Shown: piece by piece, positions 7,303 to 16,232 of the stretch
How positions within the stretch are numbered: position 1 is the stretch's first letter
Layout: every line of letters starts with the position of its first letter
DNA from: Palsa-459 sp035937595
GTDB taxonomy: Bacteria > Actinomycetota > Acidimicrobiia > Acidimicrobiales > RAAP-2
Assembly (NCBI GenBank): GCA_035937595.1
Contig: DASZHS010000072.1
Coordinates: 1 to 29,608, forward strand
Length of the DNA: 29,608 nucleotides
Reading direction: 5' to 3'
Notes under the pieces: model-generated
Seen by the model: the letters and a program-made list of their open reading frames with translations, nothing else
What the model was told of the DNA's origin: nothing
Database searches by the model: none
Program-made: the position numbers and the translations under genes

Positions 7303-8795
7303 CGCACGAGCAGCGCCGGGTTGAGGTGGGCGAGGAGGTGGATGACCGAGGGCTGGATGCGGTCGACGACGAGCTTCGGGTAGACGCCGAGGACGACCAT
7401 GAGCGCGACGAGCGGGGCGAGCACGGCGCGCTCGCGCAGCCCGAGGTCCGCGATCGTCGCGGTGCGCCCGATGGCGGGCCCCTGGAAGACCTGCTGGTAG
7501 GCCCAGAGCAGGTAGATCGCCGCGAGCACGACGCCGAGCGTCGGGAGCACCGCCCACCACCCGTGCGCGCCGAAGAACCCGAGCAGCACCAGGAACTCGC
7601 CGACGAACCCGTTCAGCCCCGGCAGCCCGATCGAGGCGAGCATGGCGACGGTGAACAGCGCGGCGAGCACCGGGGCGGGTCCCTGCAGCCCGCGCAGCGC
7701 GGCGGCCTGGGTCGTGGCGGTGCGCTCGGCGAGGAAGCCGACGAGCAAGAACAGGGCCGCGATGATGATCCCGTGGTTGAACATGGCGAGGACCGCCCCG
7801 GTCACGCCGGTCGAGTTGAGCGACGCGGTGCCGAGCACGATGAACCCCATCTGGGCGAGCGAGGAGTAGGCGAGCAGCCGCTTCAGCTCGCCGGTCCCGC
7901 ACGCGACGACCGCCCCGTAGAGGATCGAGGCGACGGCGAGCCCGAGGAGCCAGGGGGCCGCCGTCGCGAAGGCGTGCCCGAACAGGGTGATGTCGAAGCG
8001 CAGGATGCCGTAGGTGCCGAGCTTGGCGAGGAGCGCGGCCAGCACCACGGAGCCGGCGACGGGCGCCTCGGCGTAGGCGTCCGGTGACCAGGTGTGGAAC
8101 GGGAAGATCGGCGCCTTGACGGCGAACGCCACCGTGAAGGCGCACAGCAGCAGCACCCCGGTGGTCCCGCTCAGGTGGGTGTTGGCGAGGTCGGTGATCG
8201 AGAACGTGAGCGCCCCGCCCGCCTGGGACTTGTGCAGGAACCCGATGGCCAGGATCCCGACGAACAGGAACGCCGAGCCCGCGAGGGTGTAGACGAAGAA
8301 CTTCATGGCGGCCGCCGGTCCCCGCGCGCGGTCGCCCCAGCGCGCGATGAGGAAGTAGGCGGGCACCAAGGACAGCTCGAAGAACAAGAAGAACACGAGC
8401 ACGTCGAGGCTGGCGAAGGACCCGACGGTCGCGGACTGCAGCAGCAGGAGCCAGCCGAGCGCGGCCCTCGTGCCCAGCCGCTCGGTCGCACCCAGGATGG
8501 CGAGCGGCACGATGATCGCCGTGAGGACGATGAGCAGCATCGAGATCCCGTCGATGCCGCTGCGCCACACGAGGCCGAACGACGGCGCGATCGGCTGGGT
8601 CGCGGTGTCCTGGTAGACGGCGCCGTTCGGGGCGTAGCCGACGGCGAGGACGAGCGCGCCGGCGAGCTCGGCGAGCGCGATCCCGGACGCCACCCACACC
8701 GCCGTGGCCCGATCGAGCCCCCGCCAGGCGGCGAGCACGAGCGCGCCGAGCGCGGGCAGGCCGACGAGGACCACCAAGAGGACCGAGGAGTGCAC
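7299..8795 (-). CDS. nuoM: NADH-quinone oxidoreductase subunit M
   Basis: A 498-residue antiporter-like membrane subunit of complex I. Conserved segments include FFLFFELSLVPAYFLIARWG with the channel glutamate, KAPIFPFHTWSPDAYAEAP with the lysine and charged loop of the half-channel, and LKRLLAYSSLAQMGFIVLG. About 14 hydrophobic helices are visible and the length is normal for NuoM. The GTG at 8795 begins two bases after the nuoL stop, giving VHSSVLLVVLVGLPALGALV as the first helix. No in-frame start nearer the first helix is better placed. The end overlaps the nuoN start by four bases. Confidence 0.97.
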   Translation of the reverse strand: MHSSVLLVVLVGLPALGALVLAAWRGLDRATAVWVASGIALAELAGALVLAVGYAPNGAVYQDTATQPIAPSFGLVWRSGIDGISMLLIVLTAIIVPLAILGATERLGTRAALGWLLLLQSATVGSFASLDVLVFFLFFELSLVPAYFLIARWGDRARGPAAAMKFFVYTLAGSAFLFVGILAIGFLHKSQAGGALTFSITDLANTHLSGTTGVLLLCAFTVAFAVKAPIFPFHTWSPDAYAEAPVAGSVVLAALLAKLGTYGILRFDITLFGHAFATAAPWLLGLAVASILYGAVVACGTGELKRLLAYSSLAQMGFIVLGTASLNSTGVTGAVLAMFNHGIIIAALFLLVGFLAERTATTQAAALRGLQGPAPVLAALFTVAMLASIGLPGLNGFVGEFLVLLGFFGAHGWWAVLPTLGVVLAAIYLLWAYQQVFQGPAIGRTATIADLGLRERAVLAPLVALMVVLGVYPKLVVDRIQPSVIHLLAHLNPALLVR

Positions 8796-8797
8796 CG

Positions 8798-10660
8798 CTA
8801 GAAGGTCCTCGCGAGCAGGTACGCGACGAGGAGGGCGACGCCGACGGCGATCGTGAGCGCGTAGCTGCGCACCTGGCCGTTCTGCAGCCGCCGCAGCTCC
8901 CGCGCGCCCCGGCGGACCCCGACCGCGGTGCCCATGACGGCGCCGTCGATGACGACCGGGTCGACGACCTCGGCCGAGGCCCGGGCGAGGGCGGTCCCCG
9001 GGCGGCCGAGCACGGCGTCGTAGAGGTCGTCCCAGTACCACACGCGCCGCAGGAACCGGGGGGTGAGCGCGGGTCGCTCGACGCGACCGCGCCACAGCGC
9101 CCAGGCGAGCGCGATGCCGAGGACGGCGATCACGCCGTCGACCACGCCGAGGGTGGTCGACACCGACGAGGCGACGCCCGTCGACGGCGCGTTCGCGAAG
9201 ACCGGCGCGAGGTAGCGGTCGAGCGGCGAGCCGAGGAGGCCCGCGAGCGCGGCGCACGCGGCGAGGACGACGAGCGGCGCGCGCATGACCCAGGGCGCCT
9301 CGTGCGGCGCGGGCAGCGCGGGGCGGCCGCCGGCCGCGGCCAGGAAGCGCGGGTCCCCGGTGAAGGCGAGGACGAAGAGCCGCGTCATGTAGTAGGCGGT
9401 GAGCAGGGCCGCGGCCACCCCGACCGCCCACAGGGGCTTCGAGTACGCCCAGGCGCCCTTCAGCACGTCGCCCTTGGCGAAGAACGCCGAGAACGGCGGC
9501 ACGCCGGCGATCGTCAGCCACCCGACGAGGAACGTCGCGTAGGTCCAGACCATCAGCCGTCGCAGCCCGCCCATCCGCGAGAGCTCCTGCTCGCCGTCGA
9601 GGCCGTGGATCACCGAGCCGGCGCCGAGGAACAGGAGGCCCTTGTAGAAGGCGTGGGCCACCATCAAGAAGATCGCCGCGGCGTACGCGCCCGAGCCGAC
9701 GGCGAGGACCATGAAGCCGATCTGGGAGACCGTCGAGAAGGCGAGCACCTTCTTGATGTCGTGCTGGGACGTGGCGATCGTGGCGGCGACGAAGGCGGTC
9801 GCGGCGCCGATCGCCGCGATCGTGGCGCGCCCCGACGCGCTCAGGTCCAGCACCTGGTTCATCCGGCAGAGCAGGTAGACGCCGGCGGTCACCATGGTCG
9901 CCGCGTGGATGAGTGCGGACACCGGGGTGGGGCCCTCCATGGCGTCGGGCAGCCAGTTGAACAGCGGGATCTGGGCGGACTTCCCGGTCGCGGCGAGCAG
10001 GAGCAGCAGGACCACCAGGGTCACGTCGGTCGACGACAGCGTCGCGGCCCCCTGGGCGATGCCGAGGTACGTGAGGGTGTGGAGGTGGGTGAACAGGAAG
10101 AACATCGCCACCAAGAACCCGACGTCGCCGACCCGGTTGTAGAGGAACGCCTTCTTGCCCGCCGACGCCGCGGCGTCCCGGTCGAAGTAGTACGAGACCA
10201 GCCAGTACGAGCAGACGCCCACTCCCTCCCAGCCGATGAAGGTGATGAGGAGGTTGTCCGCGAGCACCAGCAGGAGCATCGAGAACACGAACAGGTTGAG
10301 GTAGACGAAGAACTTCGTGTAGTCGCGCTCGCCGTGCATGTAGCCGATCGAGTAGAGGTGGATCAGCGCCGAGACGCCGGTCACGAAGAGGCACATCGTC
10401 GTCGACAGCGGGTCGACGAGGAGCGCCACCTTCACCTGGGAGCCCGCGAGCGGGAGCCAGTCGAACAGCGTGATCGTCACCGTCCGGTCGCTCCGGGCGA
10501 GCAGCCCGAGCCAGGTCACGACGGCGCACACGAACGCCCCCGCGATCGCGGCGGTCCCGAGCCAGCCGGCGACCGGCTCGCCGAGGCGGCGCCCCGCGGC
10601 GAGCAGCACCACGAACCCGCCGAGGGCGAAGGCGAGCATCCAGGGGGCGGCGGCGACCAT
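8798..10660 (-). CDS. nuoL: NADH-quinone oxidoreductase subunit L
   Basis: A 620-residue distal antiporter-like subunit of complex I, with the C-terminal part expected to form the long lateral helix along the membrane arm. Clear signatures are SIGYMHGERDYTKFFVYLNL, FIGWEGVGVCSYWLVSYY with the channel glutamate, KSAQIPLFNWLPDAMEGPTP and VSALIHAATMVTAGVYLL. The C-terminal ~100 residues contain the amphipathic region (RRVWYWDDLYDAVL) and a final helix. The ATG at 10660 shares its A with the nuoK stop (TGATG), and the first helix starts within ten residues. The frame stays open further upstream, but that sequence overlaps nuoK and is Arg-rich, so it is not coding. Confidence 0.97.
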   Translation of the reverse strand: MVAAAPWMLAFALGGFVVLLAAGRRLGEPVAGWLGTAAIAGAFVCAVVTWLGLLARSDRTVTITLFDWLPLAGSQVKVALLVDPLSTTMCLFVTGVSALIHLYSIGYMHGERDYTKFFVYLNLFVFSMLLLVLADNLLITFIGWEGVGVCSYWLVSYYFDRDAAASAGKKAFLYNRVGDVGFLVAMFFLFTHLHTLTYLGIAQGAATLSSTDVTLVVLLLLLAATGKSAQIPLFNWLPDAMEGPTPVSALIHAATMVTAGVYLLCRMNQVLDLSASGRATIAAIGAATAFVAATIATSQHDIKKVLAFSTVSQIGFMVLAVGSGAYAAAIFLMVAHAFYKGLLFLGAGSVIHGLDGEQELSRMGGLRRLMVWTYATFLVGWLTIAGVPPFSAFFAKGDVLKGAWAYSKPLWAVGVAAALLTAYYMTRLFVLAFTGDPRFLAAAGGRPALPAPHEAPWVMRAPLVVLAACAALAGLLGSPLDRYLAPVFANAPSTGVASSVSTTLGVVDGVIAVLGIALAWALWRGRVERPALTPRFLRRVWYWDDLYDAVLGRPGTALARASAEVVDPVVIDGAVMGTAVGVRRGARELRRLQNGQVRSYALTIAVGVALLVAYLLARTF

Positions 10661-10965
10661 CAGCCCTGCATCTCTGCGACGTCGTCGACGATGGCGCTGC
10701 TGCGGCTGCGGAAGATGGCGACGACGATGCCGAGGCCGACCGTCACCTCCGCGGCGGCGACCACGAGCACGAAGAAGACCGTCGCCTGCCCGCCCACGTC
10801 GTGGAGCACCCTCGAGAACGTCACGAGGGCGAGGTTGGCCGCGTTCAGCATCAGCTCGATGCACATGAAGATGACGAGGGCGTTGCGCCGCGTGAGGACA
10901 CCGAGGGCGCCGATGCCGAACAGCAGCGCCGACACGACGAGGTACCAGGCCGCAGGGATCGTCAC
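10660..10965 (-). CDS. nuoK: NADH-quinone oxidoreductase subunit K
   Basis: A 101-residue membrane subunit, normal length, with three hydrophobic helices. It carries the two membrane glutamates known to matter for proton translocation in this family: one in IFMCIELMLNAANLALVTF (helix 2) and one in VVAAAEVTVGLGIVVAIFR (helix 3). The GTG at 10965 overlaps the nuoJ stop (GTGA), which fixes the start. The last base of its stop is the first base of nuoL. Confidence 0.97.
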   Translation of the reverse strand: MTIPAAWYLVVSALLFGIGALGVLTRRNALVIFMCIELMLNAANLALVTFSRVLHDVGGQATVFFVLVVAAAEVTVGLGIVVAIFRSRSSAIVDDVAEMQG

Positions 10966-11591
10966 GGGGCGGACTCTTCGGTCACCGTCTCCACGGGTCC
11001 AGGGAGACCGCCGCCGCCCGCGGGCGGGTCGGCGGGCGCCTCGGCGTCGGCGAGCGGGCGCCGCGCAAGCAGGACGGCACCCACGACCGCGATGATGAGC
11101 AGCAGGGCCGTCGCCTCGAACGCGAAGAGGTAGGTGGTGAAGATCGTCCTGCCGAGCACCCCGACGTCGTTGGTGGGGTCGGTCGGGGCGACGACGGACC
11201 GAGCGCCCGAGTACCACCCGCCCGCGGCCATGAGCGCGATCAGCCCCCCGGTCACCACGGCGACGGCGGCGACGGCCATGGGTCGCTGTCCGGCGAGGGG
11301 CTCGACGCGGAGCTGCTCGTTGCGGTCGACGCCGAGGAACATGATGACGAAGAGGAACAGGATCACGATCGCGCCGGCGTAGACGATGATCTGGACCGCC
11401 GCGAGGAAGTGCGCCTGCTGCTCGACGAAGGCGAGGGCGACGCCGAGGAGCGTCGCGATGAGGTTGATCGCCGAGTGCACGGGGTTCTTCGCGAGCACGA
11501 CGCCCACCGCGCCGCCCAGGATGACGGCGGCCGAGGCGATGAAGACGAGGACGTCCGGGAGCGCCCGTGTGCTCGCCAGCACCCCCGTCAC
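10962..11591 (-). CDS. nuoJ: NADH-quinone oxidoreductase subunit J
   Basis: A 209-residue membrane subunit of complex I with about five hydrophobic helices. The family core is visible in KNPVHSAINLIATLLGVALA and VQIIVYAGAIVILFLFVIMF; the latter is the helix with the pi-bulge region near the E-channel. The C-terminal ~30 residues are Pro/Gly/Glu-rich and lie outside the membrane. The GTG at 11591 overlaps the nuoI stop (GTGA). Position between nuoI and nuoK is canonical. Confidence 0.95.
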   Translation of the reverse strand: MTGVLASTRALPDVLVFIASAAVILGGAVGVVLAKNPVHSAINLIATLLGVALAFVEQQAHFLAAVQIIVYAGAIVILFLFVIMFLGVDRNEQLRVEPLAGQRPMAVAAVAVVTGGLIALMAAGGWYSGARSVVAPTDPTNDVGVLGRTIFTTYLFAFEATALLLIIAVVGAVLLARRPLADAEAPADPPAGGGGLPGPVETVTEESAP

Positions 11592-12313
11592 CTCTGCCCG
11601 CGGCTGCGGCGCCGCTCGCGACGCCGGTCCTCGGGACGCAGGTGGGCCTCGAGCACCTCGGCGACCGCGAGCGTCCCGGTCGCGGCGTCGTCACGGGTGT
11701 CCGACTGGCCGCCCTCGGCCGGCCGCACGCCGTAGCCGAGCTCGGCCGACCACTGCGGGACGCCCTCGAAGGCCGCCGCGCCCGACGGCGAGGTCGCGCG
11801 CATCCACCCCGAGGTGTGCGCGTCCTCGCCCTCGCGCCAGTCCTCCCACGGGAGCCGGATCGGGTGGCCGTCGTCGTCGACGAGGAGCTCGCGCTTCGTG
11901 TAGATCGCGTCGGCCCGGTTGGTGAAGGAGAACTCGAAGAGCTTCGTCTCGGTGATCGCCTCGGTGGGGCACGCCTCGACGCACAGGTCGCAGTGGATGC
12001 AGCGCAGGTAGTTGATCTCGTAGACGTAGCCGTAGCGCTCGCCGGGCGACACGGGGTGGTCCGGCGGGTTGTCGAGGCCACGCACGTAGATGCAGTCGGC
12101 GGGGCACACCCCGGCGCACAGCTCGCAGCCGATGCACTTCTCCATGCCGTCCTCGTAGCGGTTGAGGACGTGGCGGCCGTGCTGGCGGGGCTGCTTCGGC
12201 CGCTTGACCTCGGGGTAGCTGCGCGTGACGCGTGGCCGGCCGAGGTGGCGGAACGTGAGCGAGAACCCCCGGAAGAACCCGAAGTCGTTGCGCGTCGAGG
12301 GCTGGTCGCTCAC
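11588..12313 (-). CDS. nuoI: NADH-quinone oxidoreductase subunit I (two 4Fe-4S ferredoxin-like)
   Basis: A 241-residue peripheral-arm subunit that holds clusters N6a and N6b and passes electrons from NuoG to NuoB. The two 4Fe-4S motifs are complete: C60, C63, C66, C70 (CIGCELCAGVCP) and C105, C108, C111, C115 (CIHCDLCVEACP). The N-terminal FFRGFSLTFRHLGRP is the usual membrane-facing region. The protein is longer than the 150-180 residues of many bacterial NuoI. About 80 residues after the core (including LPWEDWREGEDAHTSGWM) form a hydrophilic tail ending in an Arg-rich stretch. The GTG at 12313 overlaps the nuoH stop (GTGA), fixing the start. Confidence 0.97.
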   Translation of the reverse strand: MSDQPSTRNDFGFFRGFSLTFRHLGRPRVTRSYPEVKRPKQPRQHGRHVLNRYEDGMEKCIGCELCAGVCPADCIYVRGLDNPPDHPVSPGERYGYVYEINYLRCIHCDLCVEACPTEAITETKLFEFSFTNRADAIYTKRELLVDDDGHPIRLPWEDWREGEDAHTSGWMRATSPSGAAAFEGVPQWSAELGYGVRPAEGGQSDTRDDAATGTLAVAEVLEAHLRPEDRRRERRRSRGQR

Positions 12314-13548
12314 GACGGCGCCTCCTCGTCGGTCAGCCGACGCAGCACCCAGGGCGGCACGGGCCGCTCGGCGACGGGATCGAGGATCGCGTCGTCGCCG
12401 TGCTCGCGCGCGTCCCCGAGCTCGAAGGCACGGCTGAGCAGCGCGACCGCGACGAGGACCAGGACGCCGAGGAAGATCCCCCACCGCCAGCTGATCTCGA
12501 TCGCCGCGACCAAGAGCAGCCACCCGAACGAGATGGGGATCAGCTGCTTCCACCCGAGCGACATCAGCTGGTCGTAGCGGAAGCGCGGCAGCGCGCCGCG
12601 GAACCAGACGTAGCAGAAGCAGAAGATCGCGGTCTTGAGGGTGAACCACAGGATCGGGAACAGCCAGTTGAGGGCGTGGATGTCCGGGTGCCACCCCTGG
12701 GGGCCGCCGAAGAACAGCGTGACCATGATCGCCGACATCGTGATCGTGTTCATGAACTCCGCGAGGAAGAACAGCGCGAAGCGGATGGAGGAGTACTCGG
12801 TGTGGAACCCGCCCACGAGCTCGGACTCGGCCTCGACGGTGTCGAAGGGCGGCCGGTTCACCTCGGCGGTGATCGCGACGAGGAAGACGACGAAGGGGAC
12901 GATGCCGAGCCGGATGACGTTCCAGTGCCAGAAGCCGTGTCCCTGGGCCGCGACGATGCCGTTCGTGGACAGCGTCCCGGCGACCAGCACCACCGTCGCG
13001 GTCGACAGCCCGAGGGCGGCCTCGTAGGAGATCATCTGCGCGCTCGCGCGGACCGAGCTCATGAGCGGGTACTTGGAGCCCGAGCCCCATCCCGCGAGGA
13101 TCACGCCGTAGACGCTGATGCCCGACATCGCGAGCAACAGCAGGATCCCGATCGGCGGGTCCGCCACCTGGAGGTAGAAGGTGTGCCCGGCGACGGTGAC
13201 CTGCCCGCCGACCGGCACGATGCAGAACGTGAGCAGGGCCGGGATGAGCACCAGGTACGGCGCCAGCTTGAAGACGAAGCGGTTGGCGTCCCTCGGGACG
13301 AGGTCCTCCTTGAAGAACAGCTTGATGCCGTCGGCGAGGGTCTGGAGGATCCCGAAGGGCCCCCAGCGCTGCGGACCGATCCGGCTCTGCATGTCGCTGA
13401 TGGCCTTGCGCTCGAACCAGATCATGAGCATGACGGCGACCATGAGGACCGCGAAGGCGACGAGCACCTTGATCGCCACGATCGCGAGCACGGCCCAGTG
13501 CACGCCCCCGGCGAAGAGCGGGTCCCCGGTCGCAAGGAGCGTCGTCAC
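12310..13548 (-). CDS. nuoH: NADH-quinone oxidoreductase subunit H
   Basis: A 412-residue membrane subunit that forms much of the quinone-binding chamber at the junction of the two arms. Signatures are WFERKAISDMQSRIGPQRWG, FGILQTLADGIKLFFKED and ITAEVNRPPFDTVEAESEL followed by VGGFHTEYSSIRFALFFLAE, the acidic loop facing NuoB, NuoD and the quinone path. Eight or nine hydrophobic helices are present. The GTG at 13548 overlaps the nuoG stop (GTGA). The ~35-residue hydrophilic C-terminal tail (ending LRRLTDEEAPS) is longer than in proteobacterial NuoH. Confidence 0.97.
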   Translation of the reverse strand: MTTLLATGDPLFAGGVHWAVLAIVAIKVLVAFAVLMVAVMLMIWFERKAISDMQSRIGPQRWGPFGILQTLADGIKLFFKEDLVPRDANRFVFKLAPYLVLIPALLTFCIVPVGGQVTVAGHTFYLQVADPPIGILLLLAMSGISVYGVILAGWGSGSKYPLMSSVRASAQMISYEAALGLSTATVVLVAGTLSTNGIVAAQGHGFWHWNVIRLGIVPFVVFLVAITAEVNRPPFDTVEAESELVGGFHTEYSSIRFALFFLAEFMNTITMSAIMVTLFFGGPQGWHPDIHALNWLFPILWFTLKTAIFCFCYVWFRGALPRFRYDQLMSLGWKQLIPISFGWLLLVAAIEISWRWGIFLGVLVLVAVALLSRAFELGDAREHGDDAILDPVAERPVPPWVLRRLTDEEAPS

Positions 13549-16232
13549 AGCGACTCCATCCTGACCTCGGACACGACCGCCTCGGGATCGATGAGCCGCG
13601 CGGCCACGCGGTCGGCGACCCCGGGGGCGTCGAGGTTGAGCCCCACGCACACCGTCCCCTTGGTGACGGCCGGGTCGGCGGCGCAGGGCAGCGCCACCGC
13701 GAGGCGCGGCGTGCGGATCAGGACCGCGGCGCCGTCGGGGGCACCGATCCGGTCGAGGTCGTAGGGGTTGACCCGCACGGTGGCGGTCTCGACGAGGGGG
13801 CGGAGGCTGGGCGACGCCTCGACGGCGGCCCCCCGGTCGTAGAGGTGGCGGACGGCGACGAGTCGCAGCGAGTACGCGTCGTGGGCGGGGACGTCCACGT
13901 CGACGACGTCGAGGACGTCGTCGAGCCCTACCGGCGCGGGCGCGCCCGTCACCGGCGCGGGGTCGTCGGGCTCGGCGAACACGCCCGCGGGCGCGCGCAG
14001 GCCGTCGAGGGCCGGCGACTGCACGCCGGGGAACGCGATGGGGTCGAGCGCGGCGCGGTTGGGCGCAGGCCCGCGCCCGATGACGATCCCGTCCTCGGTG
14101 CGCCGCAGCGCCCTCGCGGTGACGCCCGCGTGGGTCGCACACGTCCTCGCGATCTCGTCGGTGACGGCGTCCACCCCCGCGTCCACGGTGCCGCCCCCGA
14201 GCGCCGCGATGAGCTCGGCGGCGACGTCGGTGTCGGCCCAGGCGAGGCCGGGCGCGACGAGCTTCTGGCCGACGCGCGCGACCCGGCCCTCGAGGTTCGT
14301 CGTGGTGCCCTCTCGCTCGTGGGCCACGCTGACGGGCAGGACCACCGTCGCGACCTCGAGCGTCGGGCCGCCGTGGCCGCCGACGACGATGACGGCGTGC
14401 GCCGCGCGCAGCGCCGCCTCGGCCAGCGTCGGATCCGGCGCGTCGGTGAGCGGGTCGCTCCCGAGCAGCACGACGGCGCGCTGCGCCCCGGTGGCGAGCG
14501 CACCCAATTGGGCGAGCGCGTCGCGCCCCGTCCGTGCCGGCACGCCGCCCCAGCGGTCCGTGAACCACGCCCGCCCCTCGTCGAGGCGCACCCGTCCGGG
14601 CAGGAGCCCCGGCACGAGGCCGAGGTCGATGGCGCCCGCGACGTTGGCACGCCGCAGGCCGACGAGGAACCGCGCCTTGGGCAGCCCGCGGACGAGGCGC
14701 CGGATGGCGGCCTCGAGGACGCCCGACGCCTCGGCGACGTTCGGACGACCGACGACGACGACGAGGCCGTCCCCGTCGCTCGGGATGGCCGAGCGCGCGA
14801 GGTCGAGCTGGACCCCGTCGGCGGCAGCGCCCTCGGGGTGCGCGCGGAGCCGGCTCGCCGCCGCGCCGTCGCCGAGGAGGGCCGCGACGGTGTCGGGCGC
14901 GTCGCCCGGCCGCACGCGCACCGAGGCGTGGGCGACCTCCCCCAGCCGCGACGCCGCCGTCACGAGCTCGACGATCGTCGTCGACTTGGCGAGCGCCGCC
15001 TGGCGCAGCCGCAGGAACAAGACGGGCAGCTCGGTCTCGAGGTCGCCCGCGAGCGTGAGCACGCAGCGCGCCGAGGCGGCGTCGTCGATCGTCGCCCTCG
15101 GCAGCGCGCTCACGAGCATTGGGTCGAGCCCGTCACCCAGCTGCGCGTCGACGCTGTCGGTGCGCACGACGCCCTTCAGCAGCCGCGCCCAGAGGTACTG
15201 ACCCTCGTTCGTGAGCGCCGCACCGCCGATCGCGCCGAGGGCGTCGGGCCCGGCCGCCCTCGCGTCGTCGATGGCGCGCGCCGCCTCGGCGAGCGCCACG
15301 CCCCAGGTCACCTCGACGAGGACGCCGTCGCGGCGCACCATCGGGGCCTCGAGGCGGCGGCGCGGCGAGCCGAGCGCGACCAGCCCCTCGTCGAGGGGGC
15401 CGTTCGTCGCCTCGTAGGCGAAGCGCCCCTTGTCGCACAGCCACCCGTGGTTCACGGGATCGGCGTCGACGCCGAGGAGCCGCGTGATGCGGTTGGCGGA
15501 GGACTGCACCGCGATGCGGCAGCCGACGGCGCACGTCGTGCAGGTCGACTCCACCTGGTCGAGGTCCCAGGGGCGGGCGGTGAACCGGTAGGGCGTGGCG
15601 GTGAGGGCGCCGACGGGGCAGATCTGCACCGTGTTGCCGGAGAAGTGCGACGTGAAGGGCTCGCTCGGGAACGCCGCCACCTCCACCAGCTCGCCGCGCC
15701 CGGCGAAGTCGATCTGCGCCTCGCCGGCGACCTCTGCGGCGAACCGCGTGCAGCGGCTGCACTGGATGCACCGCTCGCGGTCGAGTAGCACGAGGTCCGA
15801 CAGCGGGATCGGCTTCTCGAAGTGGCGCTTCTCCTCGACGAAGCGCGTGTCTTCGGACCCGTGGGCGAGCGCCTGGTCCTGCAGCGGGCACTCCCCGCCC
15901 TTGTCGCAGACGGGACAGTCGAGCGGGTGGTTGACCAGCAGGAACTCCAAGACGCCGTCCTGGGCCTTCTTCACCTTGTCCGAGTCGGTGACGACCGTCA
16001 TGTGCTCGGTCACCGCGACGAAGCAGGCGGGCTGCAGGGTGGGCCCGCGCGGACCGTCGATCTCGACGAGGCACATGCGGCACACGCCGACCGGCGTCAT
16101 CCGCGGGTGGTAGCAGAACCGCGGGATGTAGGTGCCGTGGCGCTCGGCGGCGGCGATCACGACCTCGCCGGGGCGCGCGGTCGCCGCGCGCCCGTCGAGG
16201 GTGAAGGCGACCTCGGCCGGTCCGTCAGGCAC
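13545..16232 (-). CDS. nuoG: NADH-quinone oxidoreductase subunit G
   Basis: An 895-residue, largest peripheral subunit of complex I. Fe-S ligands are complete: 2Fe-2S N1b C40, C51, C54, C70; N5 H102, C106, C109, C115 (NHPLDCPVCDKGGEC); N4 C155, C158, C161, C205; and the optional N7 C231, C234, C238, C266. Their spacing matches the Thermus and E. coli pattern. Residues ~225 onward form a molybdopterin-oxidoreductase-like fold expected to be catalytically inactive; the region from ~500 to the end is diverged and Ala-rich. The GTG at 16232 overlaps the end of nuoF by 8 bases. No start nearer the N1b domain fits the fold better. Confidence 0.96.
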   Translation of the reverse strand: MPDGPAEVAFTLDGRAATARPGEVVIAAAERHGTYIPRFCYHPRMTPVGVCRMCLVEIDGPRGPTLQPACFVAVTEHMTVVTDSDKVKKAQDGVLEFLLVNHPLDCPVCDKGGECPLQDQALAHGSEDTRFVEEKRHFEKPIPLSDLVLLDRERCIQCSRCTRFAAEVAGEAQIDFAGRGELVEVAAFPSEPFTSHFSGNTVQICPVGALTATPYRFTARPWDLDQVESTCTTCAVGCRIAVQSSANRITRLLGVDADPVNHGWLCDKGRFAYEATNGPLDEGLVALGSPRRRLEAPMVRRDGVLVEVTWGVALAEAARAIDDARAAGPDALGAIGGAALTNEGQYLWARLLKGVVRTDSVDAQLGDGLDPMLVSALPRATIDDAASARCVLTLAGDLETELPVLFLRLRQAALAKSTTIVELVTAASRLGEVAHASVRVRPGDAPDTVAALLGDGAAASRLRAHPEGAAADGVQLDLARSAIPSDGDGLVVVVGRPNVAEASGVLEAAIRRLVRGLPKARFLVGLRRANVAGAIDLGLVPGLLPGRVRLDEGRAWFTDRWGGVPARTGRDALAQLGALATGAQRAVVLLGSDPLTDAPDPTLAEAALRAAHAVIVVGGHGGPTLEVATVVLPVSVAHEREGTTTNLEGRVARVGQKLVAPGLAWADTDVAAELIAALGGGTVDAGVDAVTDEIARTCATHAGVTARALRRTEDGIVIGRGPAPNRAALDPIAFPGVQSPALDGLRAPAGVFAEPDDPAPVTGAPAPVGLDDVLDVVDVDVPAHDAYSLRLVAVRHLYDRGAAVEASPSLRPLVETATVRVNPYDLDRIGAPDGAAVLIRTPRLAVALPCAADPAVTKGTVCVGLNLDAPGVADRVAARLIDPEAVVSEVRMESL

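Noticed and set aside
9302..11095. Long plus-strand open frame opposite nuoL, nuoK and nuoJ
   Set aside because: The opposite strand encodes clear complex I subunits; this frame has only low-complexity charged sequence.
13845..15788. Long plus-strand open frame opposite nuoG
   Set aside because: It is an antisense shadow of a gene with complete Fe-S motifs; composition is Arg/Asp/Gly/His-rich and repetitive.
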